A stretch of DNA of 64,000 bases from Palsa-504 sp963819785 (GTDB lineage: Bacteria > Actinomycetota > Actinomycetes > Streptosporangiales > Streptosporangiaceae): positions 124,001 through 188,000 of the forward strand of contig CAWFXW010000013.1 of assembly GCA_963819785.1 (NCBI GenBank), given 5' to 3'. Numbering within the stretch: position 1 is the stretch's first letter; each line of letters begins with the position of its first letter. Shown piece after piece: positions 28,234 to 35,623 of this stretch. A model generated the notes under the pieces. That model made no database searches. It saw nothing but the letters and a program-made list of their open reading frames with translations, and was not told where the DNA came from. The position numbers were made by a program, and so were the translations under genes.

Positions 28234-29728
28234 ATGCCGCCGAGCAAGAAGAACAAGAAGGGCAACCGCCTCGGTAACCCCGCGGCCCGCGCCGCCCAGT
28301 CCCGGCCCCGCCCCGCTGGCACCGTATCCTCCGGCGCCGCCCCGGTTGGCGCGCCTCCTGGCCCACAGTCGGCCCCAGCCGTCCCTCCCGGTCTGACCTC
28401 CGCCAAGAAGACGTCCGCCGGCCAGGACCTGCCCGCGGGGCTGACGACGGCCAGCAACGGCCGCGACGGGGGTGCTGCCCGCCTGATCCCGCCCCTAACC
28501 GCGTCCCCCGCGTCGACCGCGTCCCCGCGCGTCAACCGCGTCCCCGCCGCGTCCGACCGCGTCCCCCGCGTCGACCGCGTCCCCCGCGTCGCCCTCCGCC
28601 GAGGCCGAGACGACGCCCGGTGACCCGGCCGACGACGTGGCCAAGTGGGCGGCCAAGGCGGTCGAGGAACTGCTCACCCCGACCTACTGGCTCGACCCCG
28701 GAGAATCCGGCGAGCCGTTCAGCGCGACGATCCGCTTCTCCGGCCGCCGGACCGACGTGACCGGCAAGCCCGAGGCGCGCGACTCCTTCTGGCACGAGGA
28801 GACGGTCGACGGGATCATCCCGGGCAGCGGCCCGGTGGCGATCACCGCGGAGGTCCGCGGGGTCAACCCGGGCGAGTGGGCGGTGACCGCCCGATCGGTA
28901 GCGCGGACCGGCGGCAGGCCCGTCCGGACCTACCCGCCGCCCGGCCACGACCCGGCCGGGGTGTACCGGGTGCCTGCGCCCCGCCGGATAGGAGTCCCGG
29001 CCGCACCTCCGGCCAGCATTCACACCTCGACGCTGTTGCGCAGCAAGGTGCCCGGCGTCATCCGCTTCGCCTACGCGACCCTGGTCGGCCTGGGCGTCCT
29101 GGTCGGCCTGGGCCTGGAGGCGCTGCTGCTCAGCCACGGGCACTACGCCCTGTTCCGCCCCATGCTGTTCTCGGTGATCGCCATCATCGCGGGCGTGATC
29201 GGCGGGAAGAGCTGGTACGTCGCCGTGCACCGGGGCAAGAAGTTCGACGGCTGGTGCATCCAGGGCTTCGTGGCTGGCGCCGCCGTGGTGGTCGCCGCGG
29301 CCGCCCTCGCGGGGCCGGGCATCCCGGCCGGGGCCTACCTGGCCGCGGCCGCGCCCGCCCTGCTCATCGGCATGTCCATCGGCCGTCCCGGCTGCTTCTG
29401 GGCCGGCTGTTGTACCGGACGGCCGGTCGCGGCCCGCTGGGGCGTATGGTCCTCGGACCGCCGGCTGGGCTGCCGCCGCGCCCCCGCCCAGCTGCTGGAG
29501 GCGCTGTCCGCGCTGATCAGCGGGGGAGCGGTCCTGATCGTCGTGCTGGCCGACGGGCTGGCGCGGTCCGGTCCCGTGGCGGTCGTCGGCCTGGCCGCCT
29601 ACACCCTGGCCCGCCAGTTCATCCTCGGCCTGCGCGCCGAGCCGCGCGTCTGGCCCTACGGCCGCCGCGTAACCGGCGCCATCGCCGCCCTAGCCCTCGT
29701 CGCCGGCACCATCCTCCTGGTCAAGTAG
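28234..29728 (+). pseudogene. Lgt-like membrane protein with long N-terminus, frame broken in a repeat tract
   Basis: GAAGGAAG at 28223 sets ATG 28234 (MPPSKKNKKGNRLG), followed by a basic, Pro/Ala/Ser-rich stretch. In the repeat at about 28525 the frame shifts by one. The downstream frame then gives a helical segment (DDVAKWAAKAVEELL), a beta-type domain, and about five to six membrane helices. GRPGCFWAGCCTGRPVAARWG corresponds to the phosphatidylglycerol-binding motif of prolipoprotein diacylglyceryl transferase. Length, extra domain and Cys-rich motif differ from housekeeping Lgt, so this is a paralogue of uncertain activity. If expression starts only at ATG 28637, a 363-residue product is possible. 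Confidence 0.7.
28498..28592. repeat. Tandem repeat of GCGTCCCCCGCGTCGACC-like units
   Basis: About five imperfect 18-bp units encoding (T/S-A-S-P)n. A one-base irregularity near 28525 shifts the frame of the host gene. Replication slippage or sequencing slippage is likely in such a tract. Confidence 0.75.
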
Positions 29729-29808
29729 CCGCTCCCCGCCGCTCCTGCCGCTCCCGCCGCTCCCGCCGCTCCCGCCGCTCCCGCCGCTCCCCGCCGCTTC
29801 CCGTCCCG
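29729..29808. repeat. 9-bp tandem repeat GCCGCTCCC
   Basis: About eight units directly after the Lgt-like stop, some with an extra C or a T substitution. Non-coding. Confidence 0.85.
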
Positions 29809-29841
29809 CCTGGACCGGGACGCCAGCCCCGTCCAATTGTG

Positions 29842-29891
29842 ATGAAACCCCGGTTTCACTGCGCTCTAGTGTGCTGAAACCCCGGTTTCAT
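29842..29891. repeat. Family C double-palindrome element, copy 2
   Basis: GAAACCCCGGTTTC occurs twice, separated by ACTGCGCTCTAGTGTGCT. The centre is shared with 8741-8792. The half-sites differ in sequence but stay complementary apart from a central mismatch. Confidence 0.6.
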
Positions 29892-29932
29892 CTCCTCGAT
29901 TCGGTCCCTCCACGCCGCCGGATCACCCGCAA

Positions 29933-29985
29933 TGACAAGTCTGCTTGACAAGCGACGGGTGTCAAGCTAGCTTGTCTATGACAAG
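29933..29985. promoter_or_regulatory. Promoter region with four TGACAAG boxes
   Basis: TGACAAG at 29933, 29946 and 29979, and the inverse CTTGTC at 29971, with GTGTCAAGC between. TTGACA at 29945 and TAGCTT at about 29968 are possible -35/-10 elements with about 17-nt spacing. The small HTH protein of this operon is the natural candidate to bind here. Confidence 0.55.
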
Positions 29986-30010
29986 TTGGCTTTACAGCAG
30001 GAGGATCGCC

Positions 30011-30211
30011 ATGAAGCCGTGCAGGCGATGGTGGTACGGGTTCGCCGCGCTGGTCGTGGCGTTCGTCGCGGTGAGCTCGATCGTGGCGGCGATCAGCGAG
30101 GGCAGCTGGGGGCCCATCGTCTCGGTGGGCTGGCTGCCCGCGGTCGTCGCCGCGTCGTGGCCTGGTGTCGGCCGCCGCTGTCTGCGGAGGCGCAGCGGCG
30201 CCGTCGGGTAG
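30011..30211 (+). CDS. Small membrane protein (66 aa)
   Basis: ATG 30011 follows CAGGAGGA with ideal spacing. MKPCRRWWYG then two hydrophobic segments (FAALVVAFVAVSSIVAAI and WLPAVVAASWPGV) and a basic tail RRCLRRRS. First gene of a three-gene operon with an HTH regulator and a second membrane protein. Not recognised further. Confidence 0.7.
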   Translation: MKPCRRWWYGFAALVVAFVAVSSIVAAISEGSWGPIVSVGWLPAVVAASWPGVGRRCLRRRSGAVG

Positions 30212-30214
30212 GCG

Positions 30215-30412
30215 ATGAAGAACCTGGTGCGCGCGCTGCGGACCCAGCGGGACATGGCCCAGGGCCAGCTCGCGGACGCGATGGGGGTGTCCCGCCAGAC
30301 GATCAACTCGATCGAGACCGGGCGGTACACCCCCTCGCTGCCGCTGGCTATGGCGCTGGCCCGCTACTTTGGCGTGACGGTCGAGGAGATGTTCGATGAT
30401 CAAGCTTCGTAG
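30215..30412 (+). CDS. Xre-type HTH regulator, minimal (65 aa)
   Basis: MKNLVRALRTQRDMAQGQLADAMGVSRQTINSIETGRYTPSLPLAMALARYFGVTVEEMF is a complete helix-turn-helix of the YozG/YgzD class. Such short regulators usually control adjacent membrane proteins. It lies 3 nt after the first ORF and overlaps the next by 17 nt. Confidence 0.9.
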   Translation: MKNLVRALRTQRDMAQGQLADAMGVSRQTINSIETGRYTPSLPLAMALARYFGVTVEEMFDDQAS

Positions 30413-30797
30413 CCCGGCGATCTGCCGGTCCAGGTGGTTCACGCCGCTCATCTGCCTGGGGCTCGGCGTCGTCGTGTTCGCCGTCAGCGCCCTGGGCGGC
30501 CAGCTCGGCGGGGGCCTCATCTCGCTCGCCGTCCTGGTCGGCTTCGGCCTGATCATGCTGCTGCTGGGCAGCCGCAGCGAGACGATCCGCGGCCTGACCG
30601 TCGCCCGCGACGAGCGCTTCGCCCAGCTGGACCTGCGCGCCACCGCGCTGTCCGGGCTGATCATGCTGCTCGCTGCCCTAGTGGGCTGGCTGGTCGAGGT
30701 CGCCCACGGCCACAACGGGCACCCCTACGACTGGCTCCTGGCCATCGGCGGGCTCGCCTATCTGGTCTCCTTCGTGTTCTTCCGCTGGCGCGGCTGA
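30396..30797 (+). CDS. Membrane protein, DUF2178-like (133 aa)
   Basis: Four hydrophobic helices (FTPLICLGLGVVVFAVSAL, LISLAVLVGFGLIMLLLG, ATALSGLIMLLAALVGWLV, WLLAIGGLAYLVSFVFF) with a cytoplasmic GSRSETIRGLTVARDERFAQLDLRA loop. This ERF-type loop is typical of small DUF2178-like proteins encoded with YgzD-type regulators. Role unknown. Confidence 0.75.
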   Translation: MIKLRSPAICRSRWFTPLICLGLGVVVFAVSALGGQLGGGLISLAVLVGFGLIMLLLGSRSETIRGLTVARDERFAQLDLRATALSGLIMLLAALVGWLVEVAHGHNGHPYDWLLAIGGLAYLVSFVFFRWRG

Positions 30798-30905
30798 TCA
30801 CGGATTCACGGAGCGAGCGGACCGCGGCGCCGGCATAGTGCTTGGATTAGTTGGAAAGCTGTTCCATTCGACGGCTAACAGGACAAGCCCGCGGAGGTTC
30901 TTGGC

Positions 30906-31769
30906 GTGGAAATCGGAATCGGCCTGCCCAACACGGTCCCCGGCACCGAAGGCCGGACGCTCATCGACTGGGCGCGGCATGCCGAGGAAGCCGGGTTCAG
31001 CACTCTGGGCACGATCGGCCGCCTCGTTTACCCCAACTACGAGGAGCTCATCGCGCTCAGTGCCGCCGCCGCGGTCACCAGCCGGATCCGGCTGACCACC
31101 AGCGTGCTGCTGGCCCCGCTCTACACGAACACCGCGTTGTTCGCCAAGCAGGCCGCCTCGCTCGACCTCCTCTCCGGCGGTCGCCTGGTCCTGGGCCTCG
31201 GCCTGGGCGGCCGGGACGACGACTTCGCCGCCAGCGGAGTCGGCACCCAGGGCCGCGGACGGCGGCTGGAAGAGCAGATCGCCATGATGAAGCGGGTCTG
31301 GTCCGGTGAGGAGTTCGGCTACACCGGCGCGATCGGGCCCGAGCCCGCCCGGCCCGGCGGTCCCGAGATCATCCTGGGCGGTGCCACCGAGGCCAGCTTC
31401 CGCCGGGCCGCCCGGCTCGCTGACGGCTGGATCATGGGCGGCGGCATGCCCGACATGTTCGCGCAGGCGGCGGTGGCTGTGGATCAGGCCTGGCAGGACG
31501 CGGGCCGCACGGACCGGCCGCGCAAGCTGACCCTGGCCTACTTCGGGCTCGGCCCCGAGGCCCGCAGCCAGGCCGAAGGCTACATCCTGCACTACTACGG
31601 CTGGCTCGGCGACATCGCCAACGCGATTGCGGCGGGCGCGGCGGTCAGCCCCGAGATGGTCAAGTCCTACGTCGCGGCGTTCGAGGCCAGCGGCTGCGAC
31701 GAGATCATCTTCGTGCCCACCGCGTCCCGGCTCGACCAGGTATCCCTCCTTGCCGAGGCGATCGCCTGA
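30906..31769 (+). CDS. LLM-class F420-dependent oxidoreductase
   Basis: 287 residues; GTG 30906 lies about 9 nt after GGAGG. The TIM-barrel luciferase-like family signatures are MEIGIGLPNTVPG, RIRLTTSVLLAPLYTNTALFAKQAASLDLLSGGRLVLGLGLGGRDDDF and IILGGATEASFRRAARLADGWIM. It probably uses reduced F420; substrate unknown. It is followed by a G/C hairpin and then an enoyl-CoA hydratase gene on the same strand. Confidence 0.9.
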   Translation: MEIGIGLPNTVPGTEGRTLIDWARHAEEAGFSTLGTIGRLVYPNYEELIALSAAAAVTSRIRLTTSVLLAPLYTNTALFAKQAASLDLLSGGRLVLGLGLGGRDDDFAASGVGTQGRGRRLEEQIAMMKRVWSGEEFGYTGAIGPEPARPGGPEIILGGATEASFRRAARLADGWIMGGGMPDMFAQAAVAVDQAWQDAGRTDRPRKLTLAYFGLGPEARSQAEGYILHYYGWLGDIANAIAAGAAVSPEMVKSYVAAFEASGCDEIIFVPTASRLDQVSLLAEAIA

Positions 31770-31796
31770 CCCACCCCCGGTTACGCGGTGTTGGCC

Positions 31797-31818
31797 TGCG
31801 GGGGGACAACCCCCCGCA
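31797..31818. repeat. Family B-like G/C hairpin, intergenic
   Basis: TGCGGGGGG-ACAA-CCCCCCGCA, perfect 9-bp stem. It is flanked by direct repeats CCCCCGGTTACGC (about 31773 and 31820). No T-tail, but it could also terminate the LLM gene. Confidence 0.6.
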
Positions 31819-31839
31819 CCCCCCGGTTACGCTTTAACC

Positions 31840-32619
31840 ATGGGTTACGAGCACATCCTGGTCGAGCGGGCCGGCGAGTTCGCCACCATCACCATGAACC
31901 GCCCGCAGCGGCGCAACGCCCTGTCGCTGGAGCACATGCGCGAGCTAATCGCCGCGTTCACCGAGGTCGGGGACAGTGACGCCCTGGGCATCGTGCTGGC
32001 CGGCCGCGGCCCGGTGTTCAGCTCCGGGCACGACCTCGCTGACGTAGCCGACGCTGACCTGCCCGCGATGCGCGCGCTGCTGATGACCTGCACCGAGCTG
32101 ATGACGTTGATCCAGCAGGTGCCCCAGCCGGTCGTCGCGCGCGTACACGGGCTAGCCACGGCGGCCGGTTGTCAGCTCGTGGCCAGCACCGACCTCGCTG
32201 TGGCCAGCGAAGATGCTGGCTTCGCCACTCCGGGGGGCAAGGGCGGCTGGTTCTGCCACACCCCGATGGTGGCCGTCGCCCGCAACATCGGCCGCAAGCG
32301 CGCCGCCGAGATGGCCATGTCGGGCGATGTCATCGACGCGCGCACCGCGCTGGAATGGGGCCTGGTCAACCGGGTCGTGCCCGCCGCCCAGCTGGACAGC
32401 GCCGTCCAGGATCTCCTGGAGCGGGTCACCCGCGGTTCGGCGGACAGCAAGGGCATCGGCAAGCAGGCGTTGTACGCCCAGATCGACCTGGATCAGCCCA
32501 AGGCGTACGCCTACGCCATCGAGGTCATGGCCGCGACCAGCCAGCTCCCCGACGCCCGGGAGTGGTCGCGGGCGTTCCTGGACAAGCGCAAACCGCGCTG
32601 GAGCCGTGGTCGCCAGTAA
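31840..32619 (+). CDS. Enoyl-CoA hydratase/isomerase family protein
   Basis: 259 residues. Crotonase fold: ITMNRPQRRNALSLEHMREL, the oxyanion-hole segment SSGHDLADVADADLPAM, GLATAAGCQLVASTDLAVASEDAGFATPGGKGG, and LEWGLVNRVVPAAQLD. The substitution pattern resembles the ECHDC3-like branch, in which the catalytic Glu positions vary, so the reaction is uncertain. ATG 31840 lies 4 nt after a CCGGTTACGC repeat, and no strong Shine-Dalgarno is seen. Confidence 0.9.
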   Translation: MGYEHILVERAGEFATITMNRPQRRNALSLEHMRELIAAFTEVGDSDALGIVLAGRGPVFSSGHDLADVADADLPAMRALLMTCTELMTLIQQVPQPVVARVHGLATAAGCQLVASTDLAVASEDAGFATPGGKGGWFCHTPMVAVARNIGRKRAAEMAMSGDVIDARTALEWGLVNRVVPAAQLDSAVQDLLERVTRGSADSKGIGKQALYAQIDLDQPKAYAYAIEVMAATSQLPDAREWSRAFLDKRKPRWSRGRQ

Positions 32620-32661
32620 GCCCTGGTGGCGGTGAATCCGCCTTCCCGGAGGGACGCGCAG

Positions 32662-33036
32662 ATGTCCGATGCCGAACACAACACGCCGGGTCTGGTGCCC
32701 GGCTTGGTCCAGGAGTTCATCGGTCAGATGCGCGCGGCCGCCGAGAAGCTGGAGGGCCTGACCGGGCTCTCCGGGCGGCTTCCGGCGGCGCCGGGTGTGC
32801 CGTCGCTGCCCGGCGCCCTGTCCGCGGCCCAGCTGACCTCGATCCGCGACGGCATCGCGGCCCAGCGCCGCAGCATCGAGGCATTGCAGGCTCAGCTGTC
32901 CGCGTTCGACGAGCAACTCGCCGTCCTGGAGCAGATCCTCGGCCCGATCGCGGACTGGAGCCGGACCTGGGCCGAGCTCGAGAGCCGGCTGCTGAATCTG
33001 GGCCGCAAGCCGGGCGATGCCCGGTCGGCCGAGTGA
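32662..33036 (+). CDS. Coiled-coil hypothetical protein (124 aa)
   Basis: MSDAEHNTPGLVPGLVQEFIGQMRAAAEKLEGLTG, a Pro/Ala linker, then a long helix (SIRDGIAAQRRSIEALQAQLSAFDEQLAVLEQILGPIADW) with heptad Leu. GGAGG at 32649 supports ATG 32662. The layout is reminiscent of polyhydroxyalkanoate- or membrane-associated coiled-coil proteins, but no family is certain. Confidence 0.75.
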   Translation: MSDAEHNTPGLVPGLVQEFIGQMRAAAEKLEGLTGLSGRLPAAPGVPSLPGALSAAQLTSIRDGIAAQRRSIEALQAQLSAFDEQLAVLEQILGPIADWSRTWAELESRLLNLGRKPGDARSAE

Positions 33037-33075
33037 CCGGTAAAGACCGTCCGAATACGGGCTGCAGCCACTATT

Positions 33076-33190
33076 TCAGGTAATTCCCGAGTCACCTCAG
33101 GTAACCTGTGGACGGGTTGTGAATTGTCCCGTGGATAACGAGCATCACCTGCGGAAAACCGCCTCTGAGCTGTGGAAATAATGTGGATAA
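33076..33190. promoter_or_regulatory. DnaA-box-like cluster in an A/T-rich intergenic region
   Basis: 33037-33405 holds no convincing gene. Same-strand 9-mers at 33107 (TGTGGACGG), 33130 (CGTGGATAA), 33150 (TGCGGAAAA), 33171 (TGTGGAAAT) and 33182 (TGTGGATAA, a perfect DnaA box) are spaced 23, 20, 21 and 11 bp. TCAGGTAA repeats at 33076 and 33097, 21 bp apart. The local A+T is far above that of the rest of the window. Confidence 0.6.
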
Positions 33191-33405
33191 ATAAAATAGC
33201 GGAAATCGTCGGCGGAAACTCTTGCGCGATGCCGGGCAGGCACGATACAAATAACTCACCGTCGGAAACGGGCACCATCTGGGGGAAACTCCGGGAGGCG
33301 GGAAAGATCGGGAAACCGGGCTTTCGTGCCGGTGCCTGGCCCTGGCGGGCGGCCCGGAGGGCCAGCAAGGCCGGGTGACCGGCCGGCCTGGCCTGGCGGT
33401 GCCGA

Positions 33406-33442
33406 CGAGGCCCCCTCCATCTCATACATGGAGGGGGCCTCG
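33406..33442. terminator. Bidirectional hairpin terminator
   Basis: CGAGGCCCCCTCCAT (33406-33420) and ATGGAGGGGGCCTCG (33428-33442) are perfect 15-bp arms around a 7-nt loop, placed 7 nt beyond the PIG-L stop (which ends at 33450 on the minus strand). Confidence 0.85.
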
Positions 33443-33449
33443 TTCATGT

Positions 33450-34157
33450 CTAGCCCATCGGATAACGGTGGAAGGCGACGGCGTATTCGCACCCGGCGCC
33501 GAGCCCGACGTAGCCTGCCATGTTCCTCAGGAACTCATCGGGATCGAACTCGCGGCCCAGGCCGTCGATGTAGGCCTGGTGCTCGCGCAGCGAGGTGACG
33601 CCGGCGTCGATGGTGGCGGTCACGTCCACGAAGTGAGTCGGGTTGCCCATCGTGGCCACGTAGGCGTCCCGGATGCCGGTACAGGGCGGCCCCGCCTCGG
33701 GAAAGATCCACCCGTTGGCGGCGTCCCGGCAGGCGTCAAGCACGGCCAGCCCGACGGCGCGGTGGTCGGCGTGGTTGACCGGGCCCTCCTCGCCCCAGGT
33801 GAGGTCGAAGCTGGCGGTGATGACGACCTGGGGATCGAGAGTGCGGAACGCGCTGGCCAGGTCCCGGCGCAGCGGCACCCCGTACTCGACGAGCCCGTCG
33901 ACGTGGCCGTCGAGGAATACGACCTGGTTCACGCCCACCACCGCCGCGCTGCGCCGCTCCTCCTCCATCCGCAGCGGCGCGACCTGGTCCGGAGGCAGGC
34001 CGGCGATGCCCGCCTCGCCTTTGGTGGCGAGCAGGTAGCTGACCTGCTTGCCCTGCCCGGTCCAGCGGGCGATGGCGGAGGCCACCCCGTACTCCAAGTC
34101 GTCAGGGTGCGCCACCACCGCGACGGCCCTGTCCCAGTCCTCCGGCATCGGCTCCAT
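33450..34157 (-). CDS. PIG-L family deacetylase
   Basis: 235 residues from ATG 34157 (MEPMPEDWDRAVAVVAHPDDLEYG), with GAAAGGGG upstream on its strand. The zinc motif HPDD is near residue 18, the matching His is in PVNHADHRAVG, and the helical start matches the N-acetylglucosaminyl deacetylase family (MshB/Mca relatives). It could act in mycothiol or antibiotic-sugar metabolism, but nothing nearby decides this. Confidence 0.92.
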   Translation of the reverse strand: MEPMPEDWDRAVAVVAHPDDLEYGVASAIARWTGQGKQVSYLLATKGEAGIAGLPPDQVAPLRMEEERRSAAVVGVNQVVFLDGHVDGLVEYGVPLRRDLASAFRTLDPQVVITASFDLTWGEEGPVNHADHRAVGLAVLDACRDAANGWIFPEAGPPCTGIRDAYVATMGNPTHFVDVTATIDAGVTSLREHQAYIDGLGREFDPDEFLRNMAGYVGLGAGCEYAVAFHRYPMG

Positions 34158-34242
34158 CGCCGCCCCTTTCCGCGTTTCCCTCACGTCTCCGATGAGACGA
34201 GGATTGACTCGTGAGCACCGTATCCGACATCCTGACCACCGC

Positions 34243-34638
34243 ATGACCTCCGGCGGCCTGCATCACGTGGAGCTTTGGGTGCCCGACCTGACCCGGGCCC
34301 GCCGGGAGTGGGGCTGGCTGCTCGGCCAGCTCGGCTACGAGCCATTCCAGGACTGGCCGGACGGCTGCAGCTGGCGCCTGGGTGAGACCTACCTGGTGGT
34401 CGAGCAGTCACCCGCGCTGTCCGCCGCCCACCACGACCGGCTGCGGCCCGGGCTGAACCACCTCGCCTTCCACGCGGGTACCCGCGATGCCGTCGACAGG
34501 CTCGCCACCGCGGGCCCGGACCACGGCTGGACGCTCCTGTTCCCCGAGACGCACCCGTTCGCGGGCGGACCGGAGCATTACGCCGCCTACCTGGCAAGCA
34601 CCGACGGCTTCGAGGTCGAGCTCGTCGCCCGGCCCTAG
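34243..34638 (+). CDS. VOC-family (glyoxalase/bleomycin-resistance-fold) protein
   Basis: 131 residues with a single vicinal-oxygen-chelate module: LHHVELWVPDLTRARREWGWLLGQLGY, GETYLVVEQSPAL, GLNHLAFHAGTRDAVD, and DGFEVELVARP. Candidate metal ligands are His (HHVE), His (NHLAFH) and Glu (VELV). Divergent from PIG-L and overlapping panB by 4 nt at the 3' end. Confidence 0.88.
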   Translation: MTSGGLHHVELWVPDLTRARREWGWLLGQLGYEPFQDWPDGCSWRLGETYLVVEQSPALSAAHHDRLRPGLNHLAFHAGTRDAVDRLATAGPDHGWTLLFPETHPFAGGPEHYAAYLASTDGFEVELVARP

Positions 34639-35516
34639 TGGTAGGAGTGGTCCTCGTCGGGGAAGGCGCCTGAGCTGACGTCCGCGGCGAACGCCGTCGC
34701 GGCCTCGCCGAGGACACTGGCCAGGTCGGCGTACTTCTTGACGAACCTGGCGGTACGCGGCGACAGGCCCGCCATGTCCTGCCAGACCAGCACCTGGGCG
34801 TCGCAGCCCGGCCCGGCCCCGATGCCGATGGTCGGGATGGTCAGCGCCTCGGTGACCTGCTTGGCCAGTGAGGCCGGCACGCACTCGAGCACTACGGAGA
34901 AGGCGCCCGCCGCCTCGAGCACCTTGGCGTCGTGCAGCAGCCGCTGCCCGTCCTCGCCGCGGCCCTGGACCCGGTAACCGCCGAACGCGTTGACCGACTG
35001 CGGGGTCAGGCCAATGTGCGCCATCACCGGGATGCCCGCCGCGACCAGTTCCTCGACCTGGTGCGCGACGCGCTGCCCGCCTTCGAGCTTGACCGCGTGC
35101 GCGCCGGCCTCCTTCAGGAAACGGATCGCGGCGGCCAGGGCAGCGCTCGGCGAGCCCTGATAGGAGCCGAACGGCAGATCGGCCACGACCAGCGCCCGGC
35201 TGGTACCTCGCACCACGGCGGCGGTCAGCGGGATCATGTCGTCGACCGTGACCGGGATCGTCGTGTCGTGGCCGTAGACCACCATCGCCGCCGAGTCGCC
35301 GACCAGCAGCACTGGAATCCCGGCCCGGTCGAAGATCCCGGCGGTGAGCGCGTCGTATGCGGTGAGCATCGGCCACCGCTCACCGCGAGCCTTGGCCGCG
35401 GCGATGTCACGGACGGTGACCCGGCGCCCGGTGCCGGTCCCGCCGTAGAGGGGTTCTGGAGTGGTCCGCTGTCCTGTCGCGGCCACGGATGCAGCAGTGT
35501 CGTGTGACATAGTCAC
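34635..35516 (-). CDS. panB: 3-methyl-2-oxobutanoate hydroxymethyltransferase
   Basis: First committed step to pantothenate, transferring a hydroxymethyl group to 2-oxoisovalerate. Family segments seen in the 293 residues are LTAYDALTAGIFDRAGIPVLLVGDSAAMVVYGHD, ADLPFGSYQ, AVKLEGG, VMAHIGLTPQSVNAFGGYRVQGR, and ECVPASLAKQVTEALTIPTIGIGAG with the catalytic Glu. The N-terminal 25 or so residues are an actinobacterial extension. panC and panD are not in the window. Confidence 0.95.
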   Translation of the reverse strand: MTMSHDTAASVAATGQRTTPEPLYGGTGTGRRVTVRDIAAAKARGERWPMLTAYDALTAGIFDRAGIPVLLVGDSAAMVVYGHDTTIPVTVDDMIPLTAAVVRGTSRALVVADLPFGSYQGSPSAALAAAIRFLKEAGAHAVKLEGGQRVAHQVEELVAAGIPVMAHIGLTPQSVNAFGGYRVQGRGEDGQRLLHDAKVLEAAGAFSVVLECVPASLAKQVTEALTIPTIGIGAGPGCDAQVLVWQDMAGLSPRTARFVKKYADLASVLGEAATAFAADVSSGAFPDEDHSYH

Positions 35517-35623
35517 TAGCCTCCATGTCTCGTGTCGCCCTCGCGGCGTACCCGGACGTGATCAATGATGGCATGCGCGCCGGGTGCGGTGGTATAGCCG
35601 GATGGTTCTGGAAGACTTGGGTA

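Noticed and set aside
33172..33378. Open frame of 68 codons in the A/T-rich intergenic region
   Set aside because: No ribosome-binding site, composition unlike a protein, and it runs through the DnaA-box-like cluster.
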